This document shows positions 26,129 through 37,355 of a DNA stretch of 64,000 bases, in pieces. The stretch's first letter is position 1. Each line of letters begins with the position of its first letter. Source of the DNA: Acorus gramineus (taxonomy: Eukaryota > Streptophyta > Magnoliopsida > Acorales > Acoraceae); NCBI GenBank assembly GCA_030737835.1, contig JAUJYN010000080.1, positions 1 to 64,000 on the forward strand, written 5' to 3'. Both the position numbers and the translations under genes were made by a program. Below the pieces are notes generated by a model, which was not told where the DNA came from, did not search any database, and saw only the letters and a list, made by a program, of their open reading frames with translations.

Positions 26129-27423
26129 CAAGTCTCGATGCTTTGGTTCTCTGCACAACCCTCTTCTTCTTTGCAAGCGGCTCCGGCAACAGGATGGGAA
26201 AATCCCTCCAAACCGGGGATCCAGTCGCCTAATGCCGGACCCTCTCAACAACAGCTGGGAGCAACACTTCAATCGACAACCACAGACCGTCCTAAGTCAT
26301 GGGCTTCGGTTCTCAGGGAATCCCCAACACCCTACTCTGATACCACAATGTCTCATACCGTCCCTCCAGAAGTTCTACAGAGACTTCAACAATCGGAAGA
26401 ACGGCTGTACATACTGGATGTTGATCAAATACGCCTCAATTGCAAGAAATGTCATCAATCATCAGAAACAGCAACTCATATTCTTATGCAGTGTGATTAT
26501 GCAGTTAGGTGTTGGGGTCTTGTCCCGGATCCTTTTAAACCTCCGACACAGGTATGGCGAACTTGTTCATGGATGGAACTTTTGTCCTTGCCAGATTGGG
26601 ATTGTGGTGTGCTCAGAAGAAATAGACAAATGTTCTTTGCCATGACCATATGGCAAATATGGAAAAAAAAAAATTAAATTGGTATATAATGGGGTGTTGG
26701 AGCCCCCAACAAGAATTCTTTATAGGTGATGAGCCATGTCTAGGAGCTTGGACAATTCAAATTTAGTCCGCCAGCTTTGGTTCAAGACTTTAAATGGAGT
26801 ACATCTATATCTCTCCAGAGTAGGCAAAACCAGGTATGTAAGCCTCGAGCCCAAGAATGGGTATGGTTATTCACCGATGGTAGTGCACATCCAATTACAA
26901 GAATAGCTGGTTTTGGTTATATCCTTATTAGACCGGATCCTTTTGCTGTCTTGGTGGCGGGATGTGCGGGCTGGCCATGGAGAAGTGCTTTTATGGCAGA
27001 GGCAGAGGCTATTTTTATAGGTCTCCAAATGGCCCAGCAGATTGCTACTCAAGCAATAAGTATTTGCTCTAATTCGGCCCCTTTGATCTCATTAATTTCA
27101 TCTGCGGAGGTGTTGCCTATTCACCTGAACTACATTGGGGAGCTATTAAGGAAAATGAACCAGAAGGGCTTCACCTTTCGTATGGTGAAGGTCACTCGAG
27201 ATTTAGTAGAGCCAGCAGATGCTCTAGCTCGAACAGCACGTCAACAACAAATTACCCGACACTCTTTTGGGTTGCAGGATAGAGGGATCTCCAGTATTGT
27301 AAAGGGTCATTTAGATCCCATAAGGAATATTAGAGCATGCTTGTAATACTAGCATGTGTTTTGAATTGGTGATAGTTATGTATTGTATCACTCTTTTGAA
27401 GGGATCTACCAAAAAAAAAAAAT
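26129..27423 (+). mobile_element. Internally deleted LINE derivative with target-site duplications
   Basis: The unit is bounded by 15-base direct repeats TAAGATGTTATTTGT (26114-26128 and 27424-27438) and ends in a 12-A tail (27411-27422). The 5' part (frame from 26138) is Pro/Ser/Gln-rich, like the start of a LINE ORF1 (MLWFSAQPSSSLQ ... RPKSWASVLRE). It passes directly into a zf-RVT remnant (LNCKKCHQSSETATHILMQC, about 26430-26500). From 26777 follows a LINE C-terminal RNase H-like domain (WLFTDGSA, AEAEAIFIGLQ, EPADALAR) to 27346. The usual Asp of the third RNase H motif reads Asn (SNS). Endonuclease and reverse transcriptase are absent. Near-perfect duplications and an intact tail suggest that the short form itself was copied in trans. 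Confidence 0.8.
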
Positions 27424-27438
27424 TAAGATGTTATTTGT

Positions 27439-29063
27439 TGGTGATCTCGGATTTCAGCTAATCTTATTACTGTAAGAAAGGATTTTCAATTGGTATGCTG
27501 CTATAAAAAGTAAAACAATCACAAAACAGATTGAAAACTTTGTTCTTGACTGAGATGATTATTTGTTATTGGCTGTTCTTTTCTTGTAGATTGAGGTGGT
27601 ACGGTTCCTAACTTTTTCAAAAATAACAGATTGGATACTGATTCTTCCAAAAGACAAAAAATTGAAACATCTACTAGAAGCTTCCAACATCACAAAATTG
27701 GTACATTTTGTCTTATACATCGATTAGAGAAATCAAGAAAATCTCAATGAAATCTTGCATTGTAAAGAATACATGTAACTATGTAAAGAGATGCTCACAC
27801 ATAATAGGGCTAGTAGAGATGGATCGAACAGCTGATGAAGAGCCACGTTGGCATGACAATGCATTCATTGACAATGTCCATAGAAACTTCAATTTGTCGC
27901 CCTTCATGTTTAACTTACCTGAAATAACAATGAAAAATAGATTTAAAAAACATATAAAACATTACTACTCATTCTAAGCTTCGATTCTCCTCCTAGGAAC
28001 TCAAAACAAACATATACATTCTGTTCCTGTAATTTTTCATATTTCTGCTTTCATACTATTTGTTCATAAACGCAGAACACCAACACGCTTTCTATTTTTC
28101 CTAGAACAAAATATGAACCAGGTATCGATTCTTAGATAGCATTTAGAAACACATTCGAATGATTCCGTTTTTGCAGCAACAATACTTAACCCAAACGTGC
28201 TTCCAAACACCCCGAGTGTCCCAGCTTTTGAATAAGACAACAGCTTTTAGTAATAAACAATGGGAAAAAAGGAGCTTTTCAGGAATCTAATGAAATCACG
28301 CTTCCCGGGAATCTAATTTCCAAAGCACTTTGAGTGAAAACCTCCTTTCCAAACACGTTTTCAAATGACACCTTAAAACATGTCAAGTGGACTGATTCAA
28401 TAGCAACAAATACACTATAAAAAAAACTGTATTCTTGTATATCCTCTAATCTTTTTTTTACTGAACAACCCCTCTTTTTCACGCACACGCTCAATCAATG
28501 GATGTATATTGAAAGAGAGAAGAACAAACGATTGATATAAATGTAGTATTTCTTCATAAGTCTTTCTTCTAGATCTCATTTTCGTGTATGTGAACTTATT
28601 TTTGCAACATTGCCAGGCCATGGCGGCGGCCACAACAACAACCGTCCGGTGACGCCACGTGGTATGGTCTCCTACCGTGGAGCAATATCACCACAGTCCC
28701 ACCGGAGTGACCTCTAAATTGTTGGAGGCGGCGGCAGAAGCGGCGATAGGGCCTCCCGGAGAGAGCGGATTTGGCCACGGATTAGTCAAATACGCATGCG
28801 CTCACACACACACGGAGAGAGAGAGAGAGACAGAGAGAATACTTGTATTCAAAGGAGATATGGAGGTTTCGATGATTGCATCTTCCGAGCTAGCTAGTAT
28901 GGAATGGGACCTCCTCAAGGTTTCTCTAAGATTTTCAGGAGACGAATTGGTGCATGAGAAAAGCGGAGAAAGGGACGGGAAAACAATGTAGGGTCAAGAC
29001 TTAGAGAGGGACACAGGTGAAGGTTTATCAATTGAACAGAATTGAGAGACACCGGAAAAATCA
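27439..29063. other. Intergenic region, possible promoter side of bS18
   Basis: AT-rich to about 28600, then GC-rich to 28990 with a GA-rich run (28821-28843), a composition typical of a plant promoter or 5' UTR. On the minus strand this could be the start of bS18, but no convincing first exon or transit peptide was found. The + strand frame 28659-28991 has no recognisable homologue. Confidence 0.3.
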
Positions 29064-29430
29064 GGTGTCGTTTTGATAGAGACATAAGCTATTGTGGAAT
29101 TTTATTCTAGGAAGATGTTACTATAACAGTGGAATAAGTGATTTTATGCTTTGTTGTGTTTTTAATTATTGACATTGGAAAACGTAATAATGAAATTTTT
29201 ATTGTTTGATTAAGCTTGGATAAGACGTGGATAAAATGTGACAATTCCATAGGGAATTGAAATATAAATATCAGTTTATTCTCACCTATTCTGGCATAAC
29301 TATACTCATCTATTTGTTCCACTAAACAAATTTTTAGGGATATTCTCCCCTTATTCCATTCTATTCTCCTCCTATTCTCCCCCAATTCCCTCCTATTCCC
29401 CCCCCTATTCAACTATCCAAACGACACCTT
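29064..29430. mobile_element. MITE with GGTGTCGTTTGGATAG ends
   Basis: The left end, AGGTGTCGTTTTGATAG, pairs with the right end, CTATCCAAACGACACCT. The interior (TTTATGCTTTGTTGTG, GAAAACGTAATAAT) resembles the MITE at 53773-54229, so the two are related. No coding sequence. The target duplication is unclear. Confidence 0.65.
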
Positions 29431-30404
29431 AAGGCCTTTGTACGAAAGAAAATGTTCGTTGCACATGAAATGATGTAACACAATGTATGCGGCCCCACAA
29501 CCCAAGTACATATATACCAATATACTTAATTTTATAAACTATATAAAAATTGTTATATACATTTTTGTGAATATATAAATATGTATGATAATCATGTTCA
29601 TGGTGATAAATGCATTGTGTGCAATTGCTATTATATCTTTGGGATTGTGTTGTTCTTTAAGCCATGTTTCGGTAGCAAAATAAGGGGATAAGAGGGAGGA
29701 ATGTGAGTGAATTAGTTCAAAATCTTGTTTGTTGTTGTTTGTTTACAAGGAATATGTGGGATACAGTCATGCCACAATATGTGAGAATAAGCATATTGGT
29801 ATTCCAGGCCCCAAATAAAATAATGTTATTCCACTCATTCTATTGGTATAAAGAGGGCCCACATATCCACTGGTATAAAGGGGGTTCACATGTCATCACC
29901 TCTTATATATTAGGGCTTCACTTTATTATATTGTCCAACGAGAATAACTAAAAGCAAAACCAACTAGAAACAATTTATTCTTTATGTATATTGAACTTTT
30001 TATTTATTTTGGAATAGCTTATGTCCCTATCAAATAGGGGCTAAGGGAAAAAAAAAAAAAAACTAATAACAAATGAAATTTTAAGGAGTATTGTTACACA
30101 CAATTTTTTTTCAATCTCAATTTTAGTCTCATATGCGTCAATAGAAAATCACTGGAACATATACTCATGTGCTTCGATAGAAATTTTTCACATTTTCTAT
30201 TAATGCATCCATGCAATTCATCGGAGCATACGATTCATTTTTTATAAAAACATGAACCCTATTAGATGAGATATACTTTTTTAAAAAAAAATCAAAACAC
30301 GTGTATACTGGAATTGGGGCTGGAAAATGGGTTGTAGGTAACATTATCCAATTGTAAAACAATAAATACAGCTCAAGTACAACCACAACCATATATTTTA
30401 TGAA
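29431..30404. other. Spacer with a possible MITE relic
   Basis: AT-rich DNA. At 29660-29960, fragments such as TTGGTATAAAGAGGGCCC and the GTCATCACCTCTTAT block resemble the inverted interior of the 53773 MITE, so a decayed copy is likely. There is no gene. Confidence 0.35.
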
Positions 30405-33250
30405 GGGGGCGGTTATTGCCACCCCTCTAGTTATGCAGCCCACCCCATTTAAAGAATGCACACTGTGGTTCTAAAAAGAGAGCACACCACCCCTACACTC
30501 CCCACCCACTGTGAAGTATAGCCACCCCATACACATTAGACCCCAGTATCAACCATTAGCGACGGCCAATAGCCTTATAGTTATCGTTATTTCTACTTAG
30601 CGACAGATATTGTATGCTATGAAGGTGTAGTCTATCACCATTGATCTTTTAACGACGGACCAAATCCGTCAAGATAGATTACACAAAACCTATAGAATCT
30701 AATCCACCACCTTTTTTATATCAAAAATTGTATCTCCAAGAAGTTTAAAAATCAAATCATTCAACTAAATTCAACATGAACTCGAATATTTATTCCCATT
30801 CAAACCATTCGATCACAAATTGGACGCAATTTCATAAAACAAATTTTATAAATCAAATTATACATTCACCATAAAAATAAACTTTAACAATAGAATACTC
30901 TCACTTAGAATAAACTAGTCTTCTCCGATGTGCGTGAAAATAAAATTAATAGATAATATAATTGGTTAATCAACCAATAATAAAAGCCTACCAACAATAA
31001 AATAAATAAAATAATTTAATTTGGGATCCAATCTCGTCATTCATGAGTAGTTTTTGTTTTCCCGTATTTGAAACCCCGTAGAACTCTAGTACGAGTTTTA
31101 TCCAGTTGTTTTTCTTTTCTTTTAGAATTGTATCTTTGATTTTTGGCATCGCTCTTTCTATTTAATACAAATGCGTACGCCCACCATTTGAGTTTAAAAA
31201 AAATTGATCATTGAACCCCTTAATCCCGATGAATTTTTAATAAAATAAAATAAAACATAAAAAAATAAATGGACCAAACCCACATCCCTATAAACTACCA
31301 ACTTTTATGATATGTTAATAATTCTCCAAGAACAACCCACCAACAAAACAAAAAATTAAACTAAAATTAAAAATAAAAATATACTCATTCGTTGATAACA
31401 ATAGCTATCTAAAAATTATTTAAATGTGCATCAAAAGTCTAAATTTCTATTTAAATTGATTCAAATACAATATTCTGAAAAAATACTAAAAACATTTAGT
31501 ATTCGAGTACCCTAATTGATTAAAATATAATATCCTAATATTTGAGTACCCAAATTTCTAATATTTAAACTGATTAATATATCTTAATGAGATTAGTATT
31601 TAAGTTAAGATTAGAAGAAAAAGAAAAGAAAAGAAAAGAGGAGTTACAAAGTTGAATTCAGTTATATAGACAGATTTAGAAAATCTAATTATCTATTTAA
31701 AATCCTAATATAATATTAGAAGAATAAATATTGGTTTTGGATAATAATGAACTTTAATAAATTTTAGGGGCAATGATGTAAAATTGTGTTACATACACTT
31801 ACTTTCGCTTAATATATAGATATATGTTCACCCTTTGAAATTAATTACCAAGCAAAATTCTATAAGTATAAATGCAATTCTCACTCTATAAATTCAACGA
31901 TCTTTATGTCAACTACCTCCAAAAGAAGAATATCAATCTATGCATAAGCATTAAATTGTTTTTTTTTTTTTTTGTGGGTATGCATTAGATTATTCATGGT
32001 TGTATGGCTGAAACTTTTAGTGCTTCTATTTTGAACTTACATAAGATCTCCATTTGTGTCACTCATCATAAGGTTTCTACTCTAATCAGTTTCCCAGATT
32101 TGAAATCTCCATCATCAACTGACTGACGACTATTGACCACCAAAGTAGTGATGTTTATGTCTTGCTAAACGTTGTGTATAAAGAAGAGCAGAAGTTTGTT
32201 TGCATTTAACATACTGTCTATTGATGGAACTAAACATTGGCTGCAGTACAAGAAAAAGGGATTCAAAAATCAGACTCTTAAGACATATATATATAACCTT
32301 TTTATGGAGAGTGAGGTAAATAGAGGACCTTCCATGGTTGGTTCTTTGATAAAAAAAAACAGGGGATATGATCTAGTATAGGGGATGCTCATTTTGAAGC
32401 ATTCTAGGGACTTTTTTTCCATTTTGTTTCATTATAAAGAACTGTGATTTGTACAAATTTTGAACTTATAGCAATACAACTTTTGATTACCAATAAAAAT
32501 AAAAAAAATTGTTCAAAAACATGTTTCCCAACAAATGTAGAAACAATTTTCCATCAAACGATTCATATTAATAATAATTCAAACAGAATAAATGGTGGTG
32601 CCCTCTCATCCCCTCACCACCAATTCAGACATCGTCTATTGTATTTTCTAAAATGGAATAGATATGCTTACCGTTTGCCTCAACAAAAAAATGCAAACAA
32701 CTTTCCATCAAACAATTCATATCAAGATGAACAAACTAAGGTTTCTAATAAAAATTAAGATTTCTAAGAGAACTAGGGTTTGTCATACCTAGGGTTTGCC
32801 ATACCCAAGCTTATGAACGGATTAAATGAAACAATAGATAAATAAAAAAGAGTTGCTAACCTTAGAGAATGATGTTCTGGGTGGGGGAACAGGCGACGGC
32901 GCAGAATCTGAACGGGGGAGGGGGAGGAGGCGACGGCGCGGAGAGTTAGCAGATGGAAATGGTGTCGATGAGATAGTATGGTTGGGGGGAGGAAATCTGG
33001 TAGAGAAAGTAAGGAGGGACAGTGAAGACCCTAGCCGGCGGAGGGAGGAAAATCGATGAGGGGGGAGAGAGAGGAAGAAGACGATGGAGAGAGGAAGAAG
33101 AGAAGAAATGATTGGGGTGGGTAAACATAGTACAAAACCAAGTATATATGGAGGGGTGGATTTGTGAAAAAGCAAAAAAAGTTGCTTGGTGGGGTGGATA
33201 ACGGGGTGGGTTGCATGCTTAGAGGGGTGGAAATAAATGCAAACACCCCC
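30405..33250. mobile_element. 2.85 kb terminal-inverted-repeat element, non-autonomous
   Basis: The left end (30405-30447) begins GGGGGCGGTTATTGCCACCC and contains CCACCCCTCTAGTTATGCAG and CCCACCCC. The right end (33203-33250) is its inverse: GGGGTGGGTTGCATGCTTAG, then GAGGGGTGG, ending CACCCCC. The ends are about 45 bases long and differ at several places. The interior is AT-rich with no transposase. Frames near 32850-33250 are low-complexity. The family could be Mutator-like or another TIR class. No target duplication was found, and the right end directly abuts another MITE. Confidence 0.6.
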
Positions 33251-33622
33251 ATTTGGATAGATAATTAAGTTGCTATTTATATTTATGACTATTCTAGTAT
33301 TAATAAGAATGAAGTGATTTTCTATTCAATTGTATTTTGATTTACTCTCGTTGGGAAACATTGGAATAAAGTTTTTATTTTTTTGATAAAATATGAATAA
33401 GGTATGGATGAGGATTTATAAAAGATAAAAAAATGAGGACAGTTGATTTGACAATTAATTTATAAGAAGTGATGACGGTTGATTTAATAGTGGACCCACA
33501 TATTCTTTTAGGTTGAATAATCTGGAATCACTTCATTCGAGAGGTTGGTTGGAATCCATATACTACTTTATTCTAACATACATATTCTCATTTATTCCAT
33601 CTATTACACTCCATTCAAACAT
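33251..33622. mobile_element. Decayed MITE, relative of the 53773 family
   Basis: It starts ATTTGGATAG and ends CCATTCAAACAT. The internal segments (TCGTTGGGAAACATTGGAAT, GATGACGGTTGATTTAATAG, GTGGACCCACATATTC) parallel the MITEs at 29064 and 53773. It is more diverged than either. Confidence 0.45.
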
Positions 33623-33675
33623 ACCAATAGTATTTATATAATAAATTTTCCAAAATTAAAATTCTCACAGCTCCA

Positions 33676-33749
33676 GCTTTCATAGCTCAGTTGGTTAGAG
33701 CACCCGTTTAGTAAGCGGGAGGTCTTGAGTTCAACTCTCAATGAAAGCA
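33676..33749 (+). tRNA. tRNA-Thr (AGT)
   Basis: A full cloverleaf of 74 bases. The acceptor stem GCTTTCA/TGAAAGC has discriminator A at 33749. The D arm is GCTC...GAGC and the anticodon stem is CCCGT/GCGGG with loop TTAGTAA. The anticodon AGT lies at 33710-33712, and the T arm is TTGAG/CTCAA. CCA is not encoded and a T-run follows within about 30 bases, so this is a nuclear RNA polymerase III gene. The A and B boxes are intact and there is no intron. Confidence 0.95.
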
Positions 33750-33912
33750 TTCTATTTTATTTTTCAATTTAATTTTTTTTTTACAATCTTTATATCTCTC
33801 TTAATGGAGTTCTGCTACACAGGCCCCAACTAGACTCATGAGATGTCATTGTCTTATTGGTTGTTTGTTTGACTTAAAAAAATGTTAAAAAAGCAAAATA
33901 TACGATTTCCTC

Positions 33913-34060
33913 TAGAGCCGCAACTCGGGCGGTTTGAGTTCGGGTTGACACCCGAAATTCAAACTACCCGACCCAACCCGATTTTCAACCCGAATTAGAC
34001 CAATCCGAATTTCTAACATGATGTGCAAATTAAATAAATCAACCCAACATAACTCGTAAG
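33913..34060. mobile_element. hAT terminus, same family as the MITE at 57274
   Basis: It begins TAGAGCCGCAACTCGGGCGG and continues with TTCGGGTTGAC and repeated CCCGA motifs. It closely matches the inverted right end of the element at 57274-57700 (TAGGGTTACAACTCGGGCGG). It may be the left end of the hAT element encoding the transposase at 34968, or a separate fragment. Confidence 0.55.
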
Positions 34061-34077
34061 ATGTTTTTTTGAAACCC

Positions 34078-34763
34078 TCTCCAACGGCTATTTTTTGAAA
34101 TTTTGTGGATTCCACTAACGGCTATATTGAGATATTTTCAATGTAGTGAAGTTTTCAATATATGAGGTTCCCAATAAATTTCAATCATACATCAAATTCA
34201 AATTGTAAATTGATTTTTTTTATCTCCTACAACTATAATGAGATTCTCAATGTGTTTAGATTTCAAATGTGTGATATTCCCAATAAATTCTAATCAAACA
34301 TCAAATTCAAAATTCAAATTGTAAATTGATTTTTTTTTATAATTATATATTTAAATGATACATATGATCTGACATGTTGAACGGCCCGTTCGAATGGTAT
34401 AACTACCGTTCGAATGCCGTTCGAACGATAGTTCAAATTCTAAAAAATAAATGCTCTGGGAACAAATTCCGTTCGAACGGCATTCAAACGTTCGAACGGA
34501 ATTCGTTCCCAAAGCATTATTTTTTTGACATTCGTTCGAATTTGTGAATTTTAAAATTCAAATTGCAATTGAAATTTTTATTATAATATTCTCCAACAAC
34601 TATAATGGGATTTTCAATGTGGTGTGGTTTTCTATGTGTGGGGTTCCCAATAAATTTCGATCAAAATTAAAAATATTGGAAACTCCACCACATTGGGAAT
34701 CCCATTATGGCGGTTGGAGAATATTATGATAAAAATTCAATTGCAATTTGAATTTTAAAATAA
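34078..34763. repeat. Repeat and palindrome cluster upstream of the hAT transposase
   Basis: Diverged units with CTCCAAC..CTATAATGAGATT, TTCAATGTGGTG and GGTTCCCAATAAATTT lie at about 34078-34200, 34227-34330 and 34590-34660. A fourth, inverted unit lies at 34675-34720. Between them, six TTCGAA cores occur from 34391 to 34540, most within CCGTTCGAACG. Two long inverted repeats follow: about 38-base arms at 34442-34480 and 34488-34526, and about 84-base arms at 34548-34631 and 34677-34760. This looks like a subterminal transposase-binding region next to the promoter. Confidence 0.7.
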
Positions 34764-34773
34764 ACAAAAACAC

Positions 34774-34781
34774 TATAAATA
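34774..34781 (+). promoter_or_regulatory. TATA box of the hAT transposase gene
   Basis: TATAAATA lies about 190 bases before the ATG at 34968 and directly after the palindrome cluster. Motif and position only. Confidence 0.45.
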
Positions 34782-34967
34782 TCCCCATAACCTTTTAAGT
34801 TTCAATCATTTATCTCTCATACTCTTAAACTCTCTTAAACTCTCTGAAGTTGCTCTACGAAGTTCAAGCGGAAGTTTTTGTGTTCTTTGCTGAATCATTT
34901 GATCGATCTCTCTAAAACTCTCTTCTTCTTTCTTATAATATTTATACCAATATTTTTTAACATTACA

Positions 34968-36983
34968 ATGGCTGATAGTTCTACAGATAATGTTTTTAGA
35001 GCTGATGCTGAAAATCCATCAGTTGGTTCCCCTGCTGTAGATGAAGTTGGCACCTCCAAACCAAAACGAAAACCTTCAGCAGCTTGGGACACTTTTGACA
35101 AGATAAGTGTTCAAGATCCTACAAAACCTGCGGGATATTTCAAAACAGTTGCTAAATGTCGTTTCTGTGGTAAGGAATTAACTGCTAATTCTTGTAGTGG
35201 CACTAGCCACTTAATTAGACATGCTGCTGAATGTACCCGTAAAATTGTTGGATCGAAATTTCAATCACAATTAAGTAGAACTTCGACTGGGCAATTGTCA
35301 AATTTTAGTTTTAATCAAGTTGTTGCTAGAAGAGAAACTGTGAAATATATAATCAAGACTGAACAACCATTTTCAAGGGTTGAGCATCCTGATTTTGAAG
35401 AGTGGATCCAAAAAGCTTTTGGTCCTCAATTTCAACCAATTTCTCGCAACACAGTTAAGAGAGATGTCGAAAAATTATATGCTGAAGAGAAGACAGATTT
35501 ACTTGTAACCCTTAGTAATATTCCTGGAAGAGTTTGTTTAACTTCTGATTTATGGACTTCTAACCAACCTTTATGTTATATTTCACTAACAGCTCATTTC
35601 ATTGATGCAAATTGGATATTGCAGAAAAGAATTATTTGTTTATCTGATCTTGATGCCCCCCATACAGGACAAGCGATGGCAACTAGTATCATCAACCAAC
35701 TTCAAAATTGGGGTATTTATGAGAAAATTTTTACAATTACTTTAGATAATGCTTCTTCTAATGATGTTTTAGCTAGATTTCTAGAAAGATGCTTGCCTTC
35801 ATGTACAACATCCAAATTATTACATGTTCGTTGTTGTCATATACTCAATCTTATTGTGCAGGATGGTTTAGAAGCCGTTAAGCCATTTATTGAGCGTATA
35901 AAACAATGTTTCATTTATATTTTTTCTTCTACAAGTAGATATCAAGAATTTCGTCAAGCATGTAAAACTGCAGGCCTTAGAAGTAGAAAAATACCGACGG
36001 ATGTTAGACATCGGTGGAATTCTACTTATTTGATGATTGAAGCAGCTCTTCCTTATAAAAATGTTATTAGTACATATTTGTTACAGAAAAATTATGATGA
36101 TGAAATTAGTCTTGAAGATTGGGCATGCTTAGAAATGATTAGAGATTTATTCAAAGTTTTTTATAATGCTACTGTTTGTTTTTCTGGAATTTATTATGCT
36201 ACTTCCAACCAGGTACTACTCCATTTGTTCCATATTTGTGATGTTTTTAACCAACATAGAGATGAAGTTGCTTTTGAACCAATTTGTGAAGCAATGGAGG
36301 CAAAATTTCAAAAATATTGGAAAAAAATTCCCATCATTTTTGGATTAGCCACTATTATGGACCCTCGTTTTAAAATAAGTGGTCTACAAATTTTAGTTGA
36401 ATATATTTATCAATGTTTTAATGGTCCTGATAGTGGCACGGATTATGAAAATATTGCTCAAATTAATTCTGTTTTACAAGCTATGTTTGAAGAATACAGG
36501 TTTCAAAGGGAGAATACTCAAAGACAAAGCGGTGAAGCCGATACATCCTCATCACAACAACCGAGGGAAAAATCAGTGTCAGGGTGGAAACAATTCAAGG
36601 TGCGACTAAGCACTCTGAACCGGTCGCTAGGTGGCAGTGGTACATCTGAACTACAACGCTACCTTCAAGAACCAAATGTCGAAGAAGATGGCGAAGGGAC
36701 TTTTGATGTTTTGGCATGGTGGAAGGGGCAAGAAAATCGATTTCCTGTTCTTTCTGCTATGGCTCGAGACTTATTAACTGTTCCTGCTTCACAAGTTGCT
36801 TCAGAATCAGCATTTAGCACTGGAAATCGAGTATTGGATGATTATAGAAGTCGTTTACATCCAGATGTAGTCGAGCAGTGCGTGTGCCTACGAGATTGGT
36901 ACAAAGCACAACAAAGAACTCAGACTATCTTGGCTGAGGAGGCTCTTGGAGACCAATTTGATGATGTTGTAAATTTAAATTGA
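34968..36983 (+). CDS. hAT (Ac/RICESLEEPER-like) transposase, open frame
   Basis: A single unbroken frame of 671 aa starts at ACAATGGCT. Order of parts: a Ser/Asp-rich start; a BED zinc finger at about residues 35-90 (CRFCGKEL ... HLIRHAAEC); an RNase H-like core beginning LTSDLWTSNQ (first acidic residue); ITLDNASSND (second); LLHVRCCHILNLIVQDGL; DVRHRWNSTYLMIEAAL; and the C-terminal hAT dimerisation region, LLTVPASQVASESAFSTGN then VLDDYRSRLHPD..CLRDWYK. SESAFS includes the expected catalytic Glu. The length is normal for the family and no stop or frameshift is present. This could be a recently active DNA transposon or a domesticated gene. Terminal repeats on both sides favour a transposon. 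An in-frame upstream extension lacks an ATG and is taken as leader. Confidence 0.92.
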   Translation: MADSSTDNVFRADAENPSVGSPAVDEVGTSKPKRKPSAAWDTFDKISVQDPTKPAGYFKTVAKCRFCGKELTANSCSGTSHLIRHAAECTRKIVGSKFQSQLSRTSTGQLSNFSFNQVVARRETVKYIIKTEQPFSRVEHPDFEEWIQKAFGPQFQPISRNTVKRDVEKLYAEEKTDLLVTLSNIPGRVCLTSDLWTSNQPLCYISLTAHFIDANWILQKRIICLSDLDAPHTGQAMATSIINQLQNWGIYEKIFTITLDNASSNDVLARFLERCLPSCTTSKLLHVRCCHILNLIVQDGLEAVKPFIERIKQCFIYIFSSTSRYQEFRQACKTAGLRSRKIPTDVRHRWNSTYLMIEAALPYKNVISTYLLQKNYDDEISLEDWACLEMIRDLFKVFYNATVCFSGIYYATSNQVLLHLFHICDVFNQHRDEVAFEPICEAMEAKFQKYWKKIPIIFGLATIMDPRFKISGLQILVEYIYQCFNGPDSGTDYENIAQINSVLQAMFEEYRFQRENTQRQSGEADTSSSQQPREKSVSGWKQFKVRLSTLNRSLGGSGTSELQRYLQEPNVEEDGEGTFDVLAWWKGQENRFPVLSAMARDLLTVPASQVASESAFSTGNRVLDDYRSRLHPDVVEQCVCLRDWYKAQQRTQTILAEEALGDQFDDVVNLN

Positions 36984-37355
36984 AATTTAGTTTAAATTTA
37001 CTTGTTTTCTTGTCATTTCTTGAAGGATAGCTTTGGGTAGAGTTGTGCAAATGATAGATAAAATAGGTAGGTGCCAACCTAATTGGAATGTACTTATTTT
37101 AGTGTGACGCAGTCATCACCCACAAGCTCATATTCAATCATTGTAATGTTCTATTAAAATATTTTTCTATGAGTTTATAGTAGCTATTCAATTAATGTTC
37201 AAATATTTCTTGTTGTAAACTTATAATGTGCAATTATTGTGAAGTTATATCAATATTCAATTCAAATAGTTTTATTGTTCATAGTTCAATTCAAGTTATT
37301 CAACCTTTTTATTTACTTTATTGTATGTTTTAATTTAAAAAAAAATGAAAAAAAT

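Noticed and set aside
28596-28991. First exon of bS18 or a separate gene
   Set aside because: GC-rich with GA repeats, so promoter-like. No frame shows a transit peptide or a consistent splice donor to the next exon.
34878-34967. Upstream N-terminal extension of the hAT transposase
   Set aside because: It has no ATG start and reads as hydrophobic low-complexity leader. The ATG at 34968 has a good context and lies just before the BED finger.
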